This document shows, one piece after another, positions 8,109 to 16,225 of a DNA stretch of 64,000 nt. This DNA is from Neobacillus vireti (GTDB lineage: Bacteria > Bacillota > Bacilli > Bacillales > Cytobacillaceae). The stretch lies in NCBI RefSeq assembly GCF_001026695.1, contig NZ_LDNB01000021.1, positions 149,611-213,610 on the forward strand, written 5' to 3'. Each line of letters starts with the position of its first letter. The stretch's first letter is position 1. The position numbers and the translations under genes are program-made. The notes beneath the pieces were generated by a model that saw nothing but the letters and a program-made list of their open reading frames with translations, made no database searches and had not been told where the DNA came from.

Positions 8109-9074
8109 TTATACATAATGACAGGCGACAAAATGACCGGCGCCCGCTTCACGGTAATCCGGGGCTTTTTCGGCACAAAGGTCTGTAGCCATCGGGCATC
8201 TGGTACGGAACTTACAGCCTGAAGGCGGATTGATTGGACTTGGAATATCGCCTGTTAATATTATTCGTTCTCTTTTAGCCGTTGGATCTGGAATCGGAAT
8301 TGCTGAAAGAAGCGCTTTTGTATATGGGTGCAAGGGATGATCAAATAACTCTTCCTTTGGAGCTAATTCCACGATATTCCCCAAATACATAATCGCAATT
8401 TTCGTGCATAGGTGCTCCACTACACTTAGATCATGTGAAATAAACAAATAAGATAATCCGTTTTCCCGCTGCAGGTCACTAAATAGATTAATAATTTGTG
8501 CCTGTATCGATACATCTAGAGCGGCTACAGGTTCATCCATTACGATAAACTCAGGATTAAGAGCCATTGCACGGGCAATGACGATCCGCTGGCGCTGGCC
8601 TCCGGAAAATTCATGAGGATAGCGGTCAATATGAAAGGGGGACAGACCGCACTTATCCATTACCTCCAGCACCCGCTCGCGGACTTCCCTTTTAGAAACA
8701 AGACCGTGTTCTACCATCGCTTCGCCGATTGCATCACCGACCCTCAGTCGTGGATTTAACGAACTGAATGGATCTTGAAAAACAAGCTGCGTTTGGACTC
8801 GAAGCTGACGAAGCTCCTTTCTGGATAATGAAAAGACATCCTTTCCCTTAAACATCACATCACCGTCTGTCTTCTCATGGAGGCGTAAGATTGTTTTGCC
8901 AATCGTCGATTTGCCACTGCCTGATTCACCGACAAGCCCAAATACTTCGCCTTTTTCAATTGTAAAACTAACCCCGTCAACTGCTTTAACGGAGTCGCCA
9001 AATTTCTTAAACATTCCTTTAGAGGCAGAATAATATTTTTTTAAATTCTGTACTTCTAATAGTGCTTCGCTCAT
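8109..9074 (-). CDS. Peptide ABC transporter ATPase, OppF/DppF type
   Basis: The 321 residues form a complete ABC ATPase: Walker A GESGSGKST, Q-loop, signature SGGQRQR, Walker B FIVMDEP and a switch His in ISHDL. The C-terminal region has the oligopeptide/dipeptide extension with GCKFRTRCPMATDLC, whose Cys residues in this family can bind a 4Fe-4S cluster. The start overlaps the upstream OppD-type gene by four bases (ATGA), so translation is coupled. It energises the permease pair encoded upstream. Confidence 0.92.
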   Translation of the reverse strand: MSEALLEVQNLKKYYSASKGMFKKFGDSVKAVDGVSFTIEKGEVFGLVGESGSGKSTIGKTILRLHEKTDGDVMFKGKDVFSLSRKELRQLRVQTQLVFQDPFSSLNPRLRVGDAIGEAMVEHGLVSKREVRERVLEVMDKCGLSPFHIDRYPHEFSGGQRQRIVIARAMALNPEFIVMDEPVAALDVSIQAQIINLFSDLQRENGLSYLFISHDLSVVEHLCTKIAIMYLGNIVELAPKEELFDHPLHPYTKALLSAIPIPDPTAKRERIILTGDIPSPINPPSGCKFRTRCPMATDLCAEKAPDYREAGAGHFVACHYV

Positions 9075-10051
9075 CGATTTTCACCGTCCTCGTATAACCA
9101 GCATGCTGCTTTTTGTCCTTTAGCTATTTCCGTTAAAACAGGCTGCTTCATCCGGCAAATATCCATTGCATGCTCACAGCGGTCTGCGAAGTAACAAGCC
9201 TCATGCAAATCTACTAAATTAGGAACCTGTCCAGCAATCGTATAGAGCCGGTCCTTCCTCTCACCAATAACAGGTTTGGCCTTTAACAATCCTTTTGTAT
9301 ACGGATGCTGCGGATTCTTAAACAGCTCAAGTACCGGACCTTCTTCGACCACTTTTCCGGCATACATGACGACAACATAATCAGCCATTTCCGCTACGAC
9401 ACCGAGATCATGAGTGATCAGCAGCATCGATGTGTTAAATTCCTTTTTGATATCACGTAACAGATCTAGAATTTGCGCCTGAATGGTCACATCCAGCGCA
9501 GTCGTTGGTTCATCGGCAATAATGAGCTTCGGATTACAGCTAAGGGCAATCGCAATCATAATCCGCTGCAGCATCCCGCCGCTTAATTCATGGGGATAAA
9601 GATTGACAATTTTTTCAGCATTAGGAATTCCCAGCATTGTAATCAGTTCCATTGCCTTTTTATAAGCATCCTTTTTGCTCAGTAATAAATGCTCTTGTAT
9701 CGGTTCAATCATTTGTTCACCAATGGTAAACACTGGATTCAAAGAAGTCATTGGCTCTTGAAAGATCATGCCAATCTCATTACCTCTTAAACGGCGGATA
9801 TCCTTTTTAGATAAATCCAGCAGATTTTTCCCAGAAAAATTAATTTCGCCGCCTTCGACCTTTCCGTTTTCCGGAATTAACTGCATTAAAGATAAAGCAG
9901 TAATACTTTTTCCACAGCCAGACTCACCAACAATGCAAACCGTTTCCCCTTCACGGATTGCAAAGCTGACGTCATTTACTGCCTTAACGACGCCGTTTTC
10001 CGTGTAAAAGTTTGTCTGCAGGTGCTTTACTTGAAGCAGCGTCTCATTCAT
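9071..10051 (-). CDS. Peptide ABC transporter ATPase, OppD/DppD type
   Basis: The 326 residues have Walker A GESGCGKSI, signature LSGGMLQR, Walker B LIIADEP and ITHDLG, then the family C-terminal extension with CYFADRCEHAMDIC. It would pair with the OppF-type ATPase in a heterodimeric motor. It lies ten bases after the OppC-type permease gene and overlaps the next gene, within the same operon. Confidence 0.92.
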   Translation of the reverse strand: MNETLLQVKHLQTNFYTENGVVKAVNDVSFAIREGETVCIVGESGCGKSITALSLMQLIPENGKVEGGEINFSGKNLLDLSKKDIRRLRGNEIGMIFQEPMTSLNPVFTIGEQMIEPIQEHLLLSKKDAYKKAMELITMLGIPNAEKIVNLYPHELSGGMLQRIMIAIALSCNPKLIIADEPTTALDVTIQAQILDLLRDIKKEFNTSMLLITHDLGVVAEMADYVVVMYAGKVVEEGPVLELFKNPQHPYTKGLLKAKPVIGERKDRLYTIAGQVPNLVDLHEACYFADRCEHAMDICRMKQPVLTEIAKGQKAACWLYEDGENR

Positions 10052-10060
10052 TCGTAATCC

Positions 10061-10981
10061 CTACCTTCTCATTTTCGGATCAAGCGCGTCCCTCAGTCCG
10101 TCTCCTAGTAAATTAATCGAAACAACCGTTAGAAAAATAGCAGTTCCCGGCGGGATCCATAACCATGGACGTTTTCTAAAATCCATGAAGTTATTGGCCG
10201 CATCCATCATATTCCCCCAAGATGGCGTTGGCGGAACCACGCCAAGCCCTAGAAAACTAAGGGCCGACTCACTTAATATTGAACCCGCCACGTTCAAGGT
10301 TGCCACAACCAAGAGCAGTGGAACCGTGTTCGGGATTAGATGATGCAAAATTTTTCGCCGGTCGCTTAATCCAAGAACTTCTGTTGCCTGCATAAAAGGC
10401 TGTTCTTTCAATGATAAAATCTGGCCTCGCACTAGTCGTGCAAGTCCCGGCCAGCCAACAAAGCTAAGCATAATCATAATAATATAAAGACGGTATTCAG
10501 CCGGAACTTTCCATTCTGATAAAATGGCTGCTAATATCAAGAGCAGCGGCAAACCAGGAATGGACATAAGAATATCAGCTACCCGCATAATGACCATATC
10601 AACAACACCGCGGTAAAAACCTGAAATTGCCCCTAATAAGGAACCAATCATAACCGACAATACCATTGCGGCAATCCCGATGGTTAACGAGATTTGCCCC
10701 GCCATCATGAGTCGAGTTAGTACATCCCGCCCGTAATTATCTGTGCCAAGCCAATGCGCTGCACTTGGAGGCTGATTCATATTCGCTACATTCGTCCTGT
10801 CGAGAATGTACGGGGAAAAGTACGGCCCGATGAAGCTAAGCAAAAACATAAATAGTAAAAAGAACAAGCTGATCATCGCTAATTTATTCTTTTTTAAGCG
10901 ACGAAAGGTTTGCTTCCAGATCGAAGGTGATTTCACAACTGTCTTCACCTGTTTATTTACAATCGGATTTGGAGTGTCCAT
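10061..10981 (-). CDS. Peptide ABC transporter permease, OppC/DppC type
   Basis: The 306 residues have an N-terminal OppC_N segment with a first membrane span (about residues 37-60) and the BPD_transp_1 core with several further spans. The EAA-type loop can be read around ATEVLGLSDRRKILHHLIPN, the site that contacts the ATPases. It forms the translocation pore with the OppB-type partner upstream. Fourteen bases separate it from that gene. Confidence 0.92.
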   Translation of the reverse strand: MDTPNPIVNKQVKTVVKSPSIWKQTFRRLKKNKLAMISLFFLLFMFLLSFIGPYFSPYILDRTNVANMNQPPSAAHWLGTDNYGRDVLTRLMMAGQISLTIGIAAMVLSVMIGSLLGAISGFYRGVVDMVIMRVADILMSIPGLPLLLILAAILSEWKVPAEYRLYIIMIMLSFVGWPGLARLVRGQILSLKEQPFMQATEVLGLSDRRKILHHLIPNTVPLLLVVATLNVAGSILSESALSFLGLGVVPPTPSWGNMMDAANNFMDFRKRPWLWIPPGTAIFLTVVSINLLGDGLRDALDPKMRR

Positions 10982-10994
10982 TCTGCTTCCCTCC

Positions 10995-11951
10995 TTACTT
11001 CAATCTAATTCTTGGATCTACAGCAGCGTAGGTTACATCCGCTAAAAAGTTCCCGATGATCGTGAGACACGACAAAAACATCGTAAAGGCCATCAAGACA
11101 GGATAGTCCCGGAAACTAACTGACTCCAGCTGAATTCGTCCGACACCAGGCCAATTAAAGATTTGCTCCATAATAATCGCTCCGGAAAACAGACCTGGCA
11201 ATTCAAAGGCAAGCAGGGTGATTGCTGGTAGAATCGCATTCTTTAACGCATGTTTAAAAATAACCACACGTTCCTTCAAGCCTTTCGCGCGAGCTGTTCG
11301 GATATAGTCCTGGCGAATAACCTCGAGCATCCCTGTTCGAAAATAACGCGTTAATGAGCCAATGCTAAGCAGGGTTAAAATAGTCACTGGCAGAATCATA
11401 TGCTTGCCTACTTCAAGAAGATGAGCCAGCCCCGTACTATCACTTCCCGTATCGATCATCCCGCCGATTGGCAGGATCTGCAGGTCGACACCGAACCATT
11501 TGATAAAAAGTAAACTAATAAAAAACGACGGGAATGACATAGCTGCAAACACAAAAAATGTCACGAAACCATCAAACCAAGAGTACTGCTTGATGGCAGA
11601 GATAACACCCGATACTAGAGCAATGGACCACGTTAAAACTAGCGCGAAAATCGCAACAAAAAAGGAATTCCACACATACTTATTTAATAGCGATAAAACC
11701 TTTTCCTGGTGCTTTAATGAGTAGCCAAAATCACCGTGCAAGGCATTTCCAAGCCATGTAAAGTACCTTTGTAACACAGGCTGATCTAACCCATAAAGGG
11801 CCTTTAATTCTTGCGCTCTTTGCGGGGTTAACGATATGTTTGAATCAATGTAATCCCCTGGCAGCATCGCAAACAAGAAGAAAATAATAAATGAGGTCCC
11901 GAATAAAATGACAATCATTTGTAAAAATCGTTGTAATACATACTGTTTCAT
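10995..11951 (-). CDS. Peptide ABC transporter permease, OppB/DppB type
   Basis: The product of 318 residues starts MKQYVLQRFLQM, the typical N terminus of OppB-family permeases with the first span at about residues 8-30. I place the start at the ATG at 11951, preceded by AGGTGGAG, rather than at an upstream frame-extending ATG that lacks a ribosome site. The EAA loop RTARAKGLKERVVIFKHALKN is clear. It pairs with the OppC-type permease. A hairpin separates it from the binding-protein gene upstream. Confidence 0.9.
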   Translation of the reverse strand: MKQYVLQRFLQMIVILFGTSFIIFFLFAMLPGDYIDSNISLTPQRAQELKALYGLDQPVLQRYFTWLGNALHGDFGYSLKHQEKVLSLLNKYVWNSFFVAIFALVLTWSIALVSGVISAIKQYSWFDGFVTFFVFAAMSFPSFFISLLFIKWFGVDLQILPIGGMIDTGSDSTGLAHLLEVGKHMILPVTILTLLSIGSLTRYFRTGMLEVIRQDYIRTARAKGLKERVVIFKHALKNAILPAITLLAFELPGLFSGAIIMEQIFNWPGVGRIQLESVSFRDYPVLMAFTMFLSCLTIIGNFLADVTYAAVDPRIRLK

Positions 11952-11973
11952 ATACTCTCCACCTTTACAGAAC

Positions 11974-12006
11974 AAAGTGCCTAGCTTAATCCGCTAGGCA
12001 CTTTAT
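11974..12006 (-). promoter_or_regulatory. Intercistronic hairpin after the binding-protein gene
   Basis: AAAGTGCCTAGC pairs with GCTAGGCACTTT around seven bases. On the minus strand it is followed by only a weak T-run (TTTGTTC), so it looks like a leaky terminator or an RNA-stabilising 3' end. Placed between the binding-protein and permease genes, it would raise the ratio of binding protein to pore. Confidence 0.75.
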
Positions 12007-12009
12007 TGG

Positions 12010-13734
12010 TTACTTTTTAATCGAAATGTTTGGCAAGCTAGCGCTGATGCCTGTAAAGTTGTCAGGATGTAAGCCTTCGATTTGGCCGCTGATTGCTTTT
12101 GCACTTTGACGATAGTGAATTAGAATAACAGGTGGATCATCATTTAATTCTTTGTAGAGATCATGGTAAATAACTTTACGTTTTTCAATATCTAACGTAT
12201 TTAATCCCTTTTTAATTAACTCATCTACCTTTGGATTCGAATAGCCTGCCGCGTTATTTGCGTTACCTGTTGCAAACTCCTCAACCGGATCACTTGGATC
12301 TAAAATTTGTGACGTAGACACGGCAGCAAAGTCATAATCCTTCGTGCCTAATTTGGCAACAATCGCATTAAAGTCCATAATTTCCGGTTCAAATTTTATT
12401 CCGATATCCTGATAGTTTTCTTTTGCAATCGGGATGATTGGATCATCTGCTGTTCTCGTTAAGTAACGAATAACGAATTTTTTGCCATCCTTTTCACGAA
12501 TGCCGTCGGAACCAACCTTCCAGCCTGCCTGATCAAGTAATTCTTTCGCTTTTTTAGCATTAAATTCATACTTGTTAATACCTTCATCATTATAAGCCCA
12601 TGAAACTTTAGAAACTGGGACATTCGCAACAGTTCCATAGCCTTTAAATTTAACATCAACAATTTTTTGGCGGTCCAAACCATAAACCAAAGCTTGCCTT
12701 ACTGCTTTATCCTTGAACTGTGGACGTGAATTGTTAACATAAATAAAACCATAATCATTAACCGGACCAACTTCAAGGTTCGCAAATCCTAAACTTTTCA
12801 ATTGTTCTACTGTATCATCATCTGCAGAGAAACCGGCATAATCAAGTTCACCCGTTTCAAACAATTGAAGAGAAGTTGAGGTATCAATTACTTTAAAGAT
12901 TAAATTCTTCATTTTTGGTGTACCAGCATAGTAATGTTCATTGGCAACATAACGAATTTCTTGGCCTGGCACATACTTAACAAATTTGTAAGGTCCAGCA
13001 CCAAGCGGCTTCGGATAAAGTTCTTTTAGATAATCCAGTTTGCCAAATTGATAGTCTTTTCCGTAATAAGCTTTCGATAATACCTGTCCGCCTAAAATCA
13101 GAAGAGATTTTGCATTCACTTCTTCAGTTGTAATTTCAATTGTCTCTTTATCTACTACTTTAATTCCTTCAATTGATTTCACTTTACCTTCTTTATATTC
13201 CTTACCGCCTTTAATAGCAGTAAGCGAAATATCTTGTTCCCCAGCATAAGCCGGGTCATGTAATAACGTTAAGGTAAAGGCAACATCATCTGCTGTTAAT
13301 GGCGAACCATCACTGAATTTCAAGCCTTTTCTCAAATGGAATGTATATGTAAGCAAATCACTAGAGACATCCCATTTTTCTGCTAAAATCCCCACAGGTT
13401 TCCCAGTAGGATCTAAGTTTACCAACGGCGCAAACATTGGGTCGGTTGCGTTTCCATCCCAGCCATTTTCATAGAAATACGGCAAAAATACTCCACCTGG
13501 TGCTGATATGCCCGCGATGAATGTATCTTTCCTTGCCTTTGTTTTATTTGGAAGTGCCTCTAAGTTTGTTGCTTTGTATTCTTTTACTTCAGTGCTCTTT
13601 GCACTAGAGCTTTCCGTGTTCCCTTTCTTGTCCGATGCCGATGAATCTTTTGTGCTTGAACTATCTAAAGCACAAGCAGATAGAATCATAGAAAGGATGA
13701 TTACACTAAATAAACCTTTCAAACCCTTTTTCAC
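12010..13734 (-). CDS. Peptide-binding lipoprotein of the ABC transporter (SBP_bac_5)
   Basis: The 574 residues begin with a lipoprotein signal whose lipobox is ILSAC (Cys at residue 21), followed by a Ser/Lys-rich linker of about 40 residues and a type-5 extracellular binding domain (FHLRKGLKFSDGSPLTADDV is the signature region). It is the first gene of a leftward operon: binding protein, two permeases, two ATPases and then kynB. Ligand class is di- or oligopeptide or a related compound; the exact ligand cannot be read. Its ATG follows a GGGGG box. Confidence 0.92.
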   Translation of the reverse strand: MKKGLKGLFSVIILSMILSACALDSSSTKDSSASDKKGNTESSSAKSTEVKEYKATNLEALPNKTKARKDTFIAGISAPGGVFLPYFYENGWDGNATDPMFAPLVNLDPTGKPVGILAEKWDVSSDLLTYTFHLRKGLKFSDGSPLTADDVAFTLTLLHDPAYAGEQDISLTAIKGGKEYKEGKVKSIEGIKVVDKETIEITTEEVNAKSLLILGGQVLSKAYYGKDYQFGKLDYLKELYPKPLGAGPYKFVKYVPGQEIRYVANEHYYAGTPKMKNLIFKVIDTSTSLQLFETGELDYAGFSADDDTVEQLKSLGFANLEVGPVNDYGFIYVNNSRPQFKDKAVRQALVYGLDRQKIVDVKFKGYGTVANVPVSKVSWAYNDEGINKYEFNAKKAKELLDQAGWKVGSDGIREKDGKKFVIRYLTRTADDPIIPIAKENYQDIGIKFEPEIMDFNAIVAKLGTKDYDFAAVSTSQILDPSDPVEEFATGNANNAAGYSNPKVDELIKKGLNTLDIEKRKVIYHDLYKELNDDPPVILIHYRQSAKAISGQIEGLHPDNFTGISASLPNISIKK

Positions 13735-13773
13735 TTTATTCCCCCCTGTTTACTTGGTTTTTAATTAAAATGT

Positions 13774-13831
13774 AAAACCAATCACTTGACCATCAGCAAA
13801 TTTTTAAAAGCCGATAAATCCGATTGGTTTT
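13774..13831. promoter_or_regulatory. Spaced inverted repeat upstream of the peptide transporter operon
   Basis: AAAACCAATC at 13774-13783 is repeated in inverse as GATTGGTTTT at 13822-13831, with 38 bases between; a further TTGGTTTT lies at 13754. The position 40-100 bases before the operon start suggests an operator, perhaps with looping. I cannot name the regulator. Confidence 0.35.
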
Positions 13832-13982
13832 GTTAACACAATTTAAAGATTACTTTTTTAAAACAAAATTGTCAATTATTATTTTACTATTTCATTTTAA
13901 ATTGCTATTAATAGTTCATTATCTCTAGAAATTTAAAAATTAAAAATAGCACACTCGGATGAATGTACTATTTTTCTGAATT

Positions 13983-14348
13983 TTAGAATGGTTCTTTTAT
14001 GTTATATTTCCGAAGAATTGTTTCGATTTTCATTCCCTTGCCAATATCTCCTTTGGCTTTTACCTTCCCTGTCAATAAAGCCATCGTGCCGCTTTGCTTA
14101 CCTAATAGGAATTTTTTGAAGTTATCATACGATAATGCCATCGTTACGTTTGGAGTTGCTTCCACTCCTTCTTTAATCGTGAGCTTTCCATTATGGAAAA
14201 AATGCTGATAGGTTGCTTCTGCCTCACCGTGAATGTCATATTGAACAATTGCTTCGAATCCTTGAATGGGTCCCGGGTTTTCATTAAAAATTTCTTCAAT
14301 TCTTACCATCAACTCTGTTAAAGAATAGTCATCAACTTTTTTTGCCAC
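13983..14348 (-). CDS. SCP2 sterol-carrier-domain protein
   Basis: The product has 121 residues and is essentially one SCP2 domain, with the hydrophobic-tunnel core (YQHFFHNGKLTIKEG, then PNVTMALSYDNFKKFLLGK and the KAKGDIGKGMKI turn). Such stand-alone SCP2 proteins in Bacillus may bind fatty acids or other lipids. I place the start at the GTG at 14348, with GAGGGGG eight bases upstream; an in-frame ATG eleven codons earlier lacks a ribosome site. No functional partner is adjacent. Confidence 0.8.
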   Translation of the reverse strand: MAKKVDDYSLTELMVRIEEIFNENPGPIQGFEAIVQYDIHGEAEATYQHFFHNGKLTIKEGVEATPNVTMALSYDNFKKFLLGKQSGTMALLTGKVKAKGDIGKGMKIETILRKYNIKEPF

Positions 14349-14452
14349 CTGCCAATTCCCCCTCGAAGGTAAAAATACCAAAATATTCCCTATATAACCA
14401 TCATACTAAGACATACCCATGGCGACAATGGACATTTTTTGAACATTCACAG

Positions 14453-14575
14453 ATAAGCGCAAGCGCCTTGCTCAGCCTCAGGCATAGCACAAGACGAGCC
14501 GGACGAAAGGTTGCTTTTTAACCTTTTGGCCGGATTGGCTTGTGACCTCGAGGGGCGCTGGAGCTGGACAATTCT
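14453..14575. repeat. Dispersed Bacillus-type intergenic repeat (GCGCAAGCGCC ... GGGGCGCTGGAGCTGGAC)
   Basis: This 120-bp stretch opens with AGCGCAAGCGCCTTG and closes with GGGGCGCTGGAGCTGGACA, with an internal inverted section (AAAGGTT / AACCTTTT). Similar boundary sequences recur in Bacillaceae intergenic regions to my recollection. A shortened copy lies at 36088-36123 and a decayed one near 19199-19265. It has no coding potential worth calling. Confidence 0.7.
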
Positions 14576-14609
14576 CGAAGTCCAATGATATAAATTTTGA
14601 TTATGAATT

Positions 14610-15626
14610 CTAATGACCGATATAACGTGCATCTGGAATCAATTCTTTCCATTCTTTATAAGATATGATTGTATCCCAGTGGCCGGTTATTTTTGCAATC
14701 CCGATAACCACGAAGAACAGAACGAAGAAGGCAACTGGAACGAACCATTTATTTACCTTTTTATGGGCCACCGTCATATTAAGTGTATCCTTCACTGGGC
14801 AGGCTTCCACACAGGACATACAGGCGGAACAATTAAGTGAATTTACTTTTTCAATCTTATGAACTTGTAATCTTTGCGGACAAACCTTTGTGCACATTTC
14901 GCAGTTTGTACAAGTGTCTTCATTCCGTTGTATTTTTGTAATTCGAAAGATGGAGCCAAGGCCAATCAATGCACCGTACGGGCAAAGGAACCGGCACCAA
15001 AAGTTTCTGAAGAATAACGAGAGAATAAAGACGACAATGACAAATTTCAACGTAAAGCCGCCAATATTAAGGAATAACAATAACATTTTTACGTCGGAAA
15101 CCTTATTATACGGATCCACAAGAAAACTTTTCGCGCTGAAGGTATCCATTTGTATAACCATTGCCACAAAGAATAATAGCAGAACATATTTTATTGGCGT
15201 TAAAAACCACACTAGCCATTGCGGCATATCAAAATTCCTTCTAAAAATTTTCCTGCCGAGCCAGCCGATCAGTTCATTCGCCGTTCCAACAGGGCAAATC
15301 CAGCTGCAGAATGATTTCCGAAAAATGATACCAGCTCCGACAAAGAATGCCAGCAAGGTTAGCCCTGCCGGGTGAATCACATCAAAATCGCCACTTGTCA
15401 GCCAAACCTTCAGGGCAACCAATGCGCTGATGGGCAAAAAACCTTCCACTGCAGACGGCCTTTCAACAAAAGGGGTTTTTCCGAGTGTTTCAAAATGCTG
15501 ATAAAATTGATAAAACTGCAGGCCTACATATAGTAAAAACAAAAGAAACAAGGCCTGAACAGTATACCTAGTGATTTGAACCGGCTTCCTTTTCAATTGT
15601 TTCCTGTACCACGCTTTTGACTTCAT
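14610..15626 (-). CDS. Membrane 4Fe-4S binding protein, NapH/YccM-like
   Basis: The 338 residues contain about five membrane segments and four Cys motifs: two membrane-proximal SxxCxxxCP-type motifs (SFCSWICPVG and FWCRFLCPYG) and two ferredoxin motifs (CTNCEMCTKVCP and CSACMSCVEACP), enough for two 4Fe-4S clusters. That is the NapH/NosR/CcoG-like architecture, an electron relay from the quinone pool. The partner is unknown; no nap or nos genes are adjacent. The ATG at 15626 follows GGAGG by seven bases; a GTG one codon earlier is possible. An FNR-like site lies 56 bases upstream, fitting anaerobic induction. Confidence 0.85.
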   Translation of the reverse strand: MKSKAWYRKQLKRKPVQITRYTVQALFLLFLLYVGLQFYQFYQHFETLGKTPFVERPSAVEGFLPISALVALKVWLTSGDFDVIHPAGLTLLAFFVGAGIIFRKSFCSWICPVGTANELIGWLGRKIFRRNFDMPQWLVWFLTPIKYVLLLFFVAMVIQMDTFSAKSFLVDPYNKVSDVKMLLLFLNIGGFTLKFVIVVFILSLFFRNFWCRFLCPYGALIGLGSIFRITKIQRNEDTCTNCEMCTKVCPQRLQVHKIEKVNSLNCSACMSCVEACPVKDTLNMTVAHKKVNKWFVPVAFFVLFFVVIGIAKITGHWDTIISYKEWKELIPDARYIGH

Positions 15627-15681
15627 CACGATTCCTCCATTCTTCCTTACTTTTACTATAAAGAAGCAAAAAAACAGGGGA

Positions 15682-15697
15682 TGTGATATAAATCATT
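15682..15697. promoter_or_regulatory. CRP/FNR-type site before the membrane 4Fe-4S gene
   Basis: TGTGATATAAATCATT fits both the TGTGA-N6-TCACA form used by B. subtilis Fnr (right half imperfect) and the TGAT-N4-ATCA core shared with the site at 6812. It lies 56 bases upstream of the start codon, where an activator could act. Confidence 0.5.
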
Positions 15698-15808
15698 GCA
15701 AAGATTCAATTCAACAAAATGTCATATTAGCGACTTAAATCTGTCATAAAATTTTTTATTATTGTCATAGCAGCGATGGAAACGATTACTGCATAATTTA
15801 TCGAAAAT

Positions 15809-15837
15809 TTGATGTTGCAAAACTATTTAAATATAAT
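15809..15837 (+). promoter_or_regulatory. Sigma-A-type promoter of the brnQ T-box leader
   Basis: TTGATG at 15809-15814 and TATAAT at 15832-15837 are separated by 17 bases. Transcription would start near 15844, about 40 bases before the recognisable T-box. Confidence 0.6.
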
Positions 15838-15880
15838 ATAATTACTTAAATAGAATTTTTAAAAAAATCAAAATTAATGA

Positions 15881-16191
15881 CGAGAAGAGTAGTTTGTTCA
15901 TTTTGACTTTAGAGAGCCGGCGGTTGGTGAAAGGCGGTGTCAGGACACAAGTGAAAATCATCTCTGAGATGCAAGGCCGAAAATAGAAAAGCGGAAGCGA
16001 CTTTTTTGTAACGTACCTTCGTTGCTGGGAGCATCCACTAGACATCTTAGTAAGCCTTTGCCGGACCGCCCGCCGTTAAGTTAGGGACACGTATGATTGT
16101 ACGTTGAACGAGAGCCGCAATTGTTTTTTTGTTGCGGAAGTAGGGTGGTAACGCGAGCTAGCTCGTCCCTATCCATAGGGGCGGGCTTTTT
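15881..16191 (+). promoter_or_regulatory. T-box riboswitch leader, probably isoleucine-specific
   Basis: Stem I includes the AGAGAG segment and GGTTGGTGAAAGG (15911-15933). The conserved T-box AGGGTGGTAACGCG lies at 16142-16155, and the competing terminator GCTCGTCCCTAT / ATAGGGGCGGGC with a T-run at 16161-16191. The likely specifier is ATC (Ile) at 15957-15959 in GAAAATCATCTCTGAG; CTC (Leu) just downstream is the alternative. Uncharged tRNA would stabilise the antiterminator and switch on brnQ, which starts 35 bases later. Confidence 0.9.
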
Positions 16192-16225
16192 GTATTGAAA
16201 GAAATTAGAAAAGGGAGCGAGAAGA

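Noticed and set aside
14447..14632. 61-codon leftward frame
   Set aside because: It is made of the dispersed intergenic repeat and overlaps the end of the 4Fe-4S gene.
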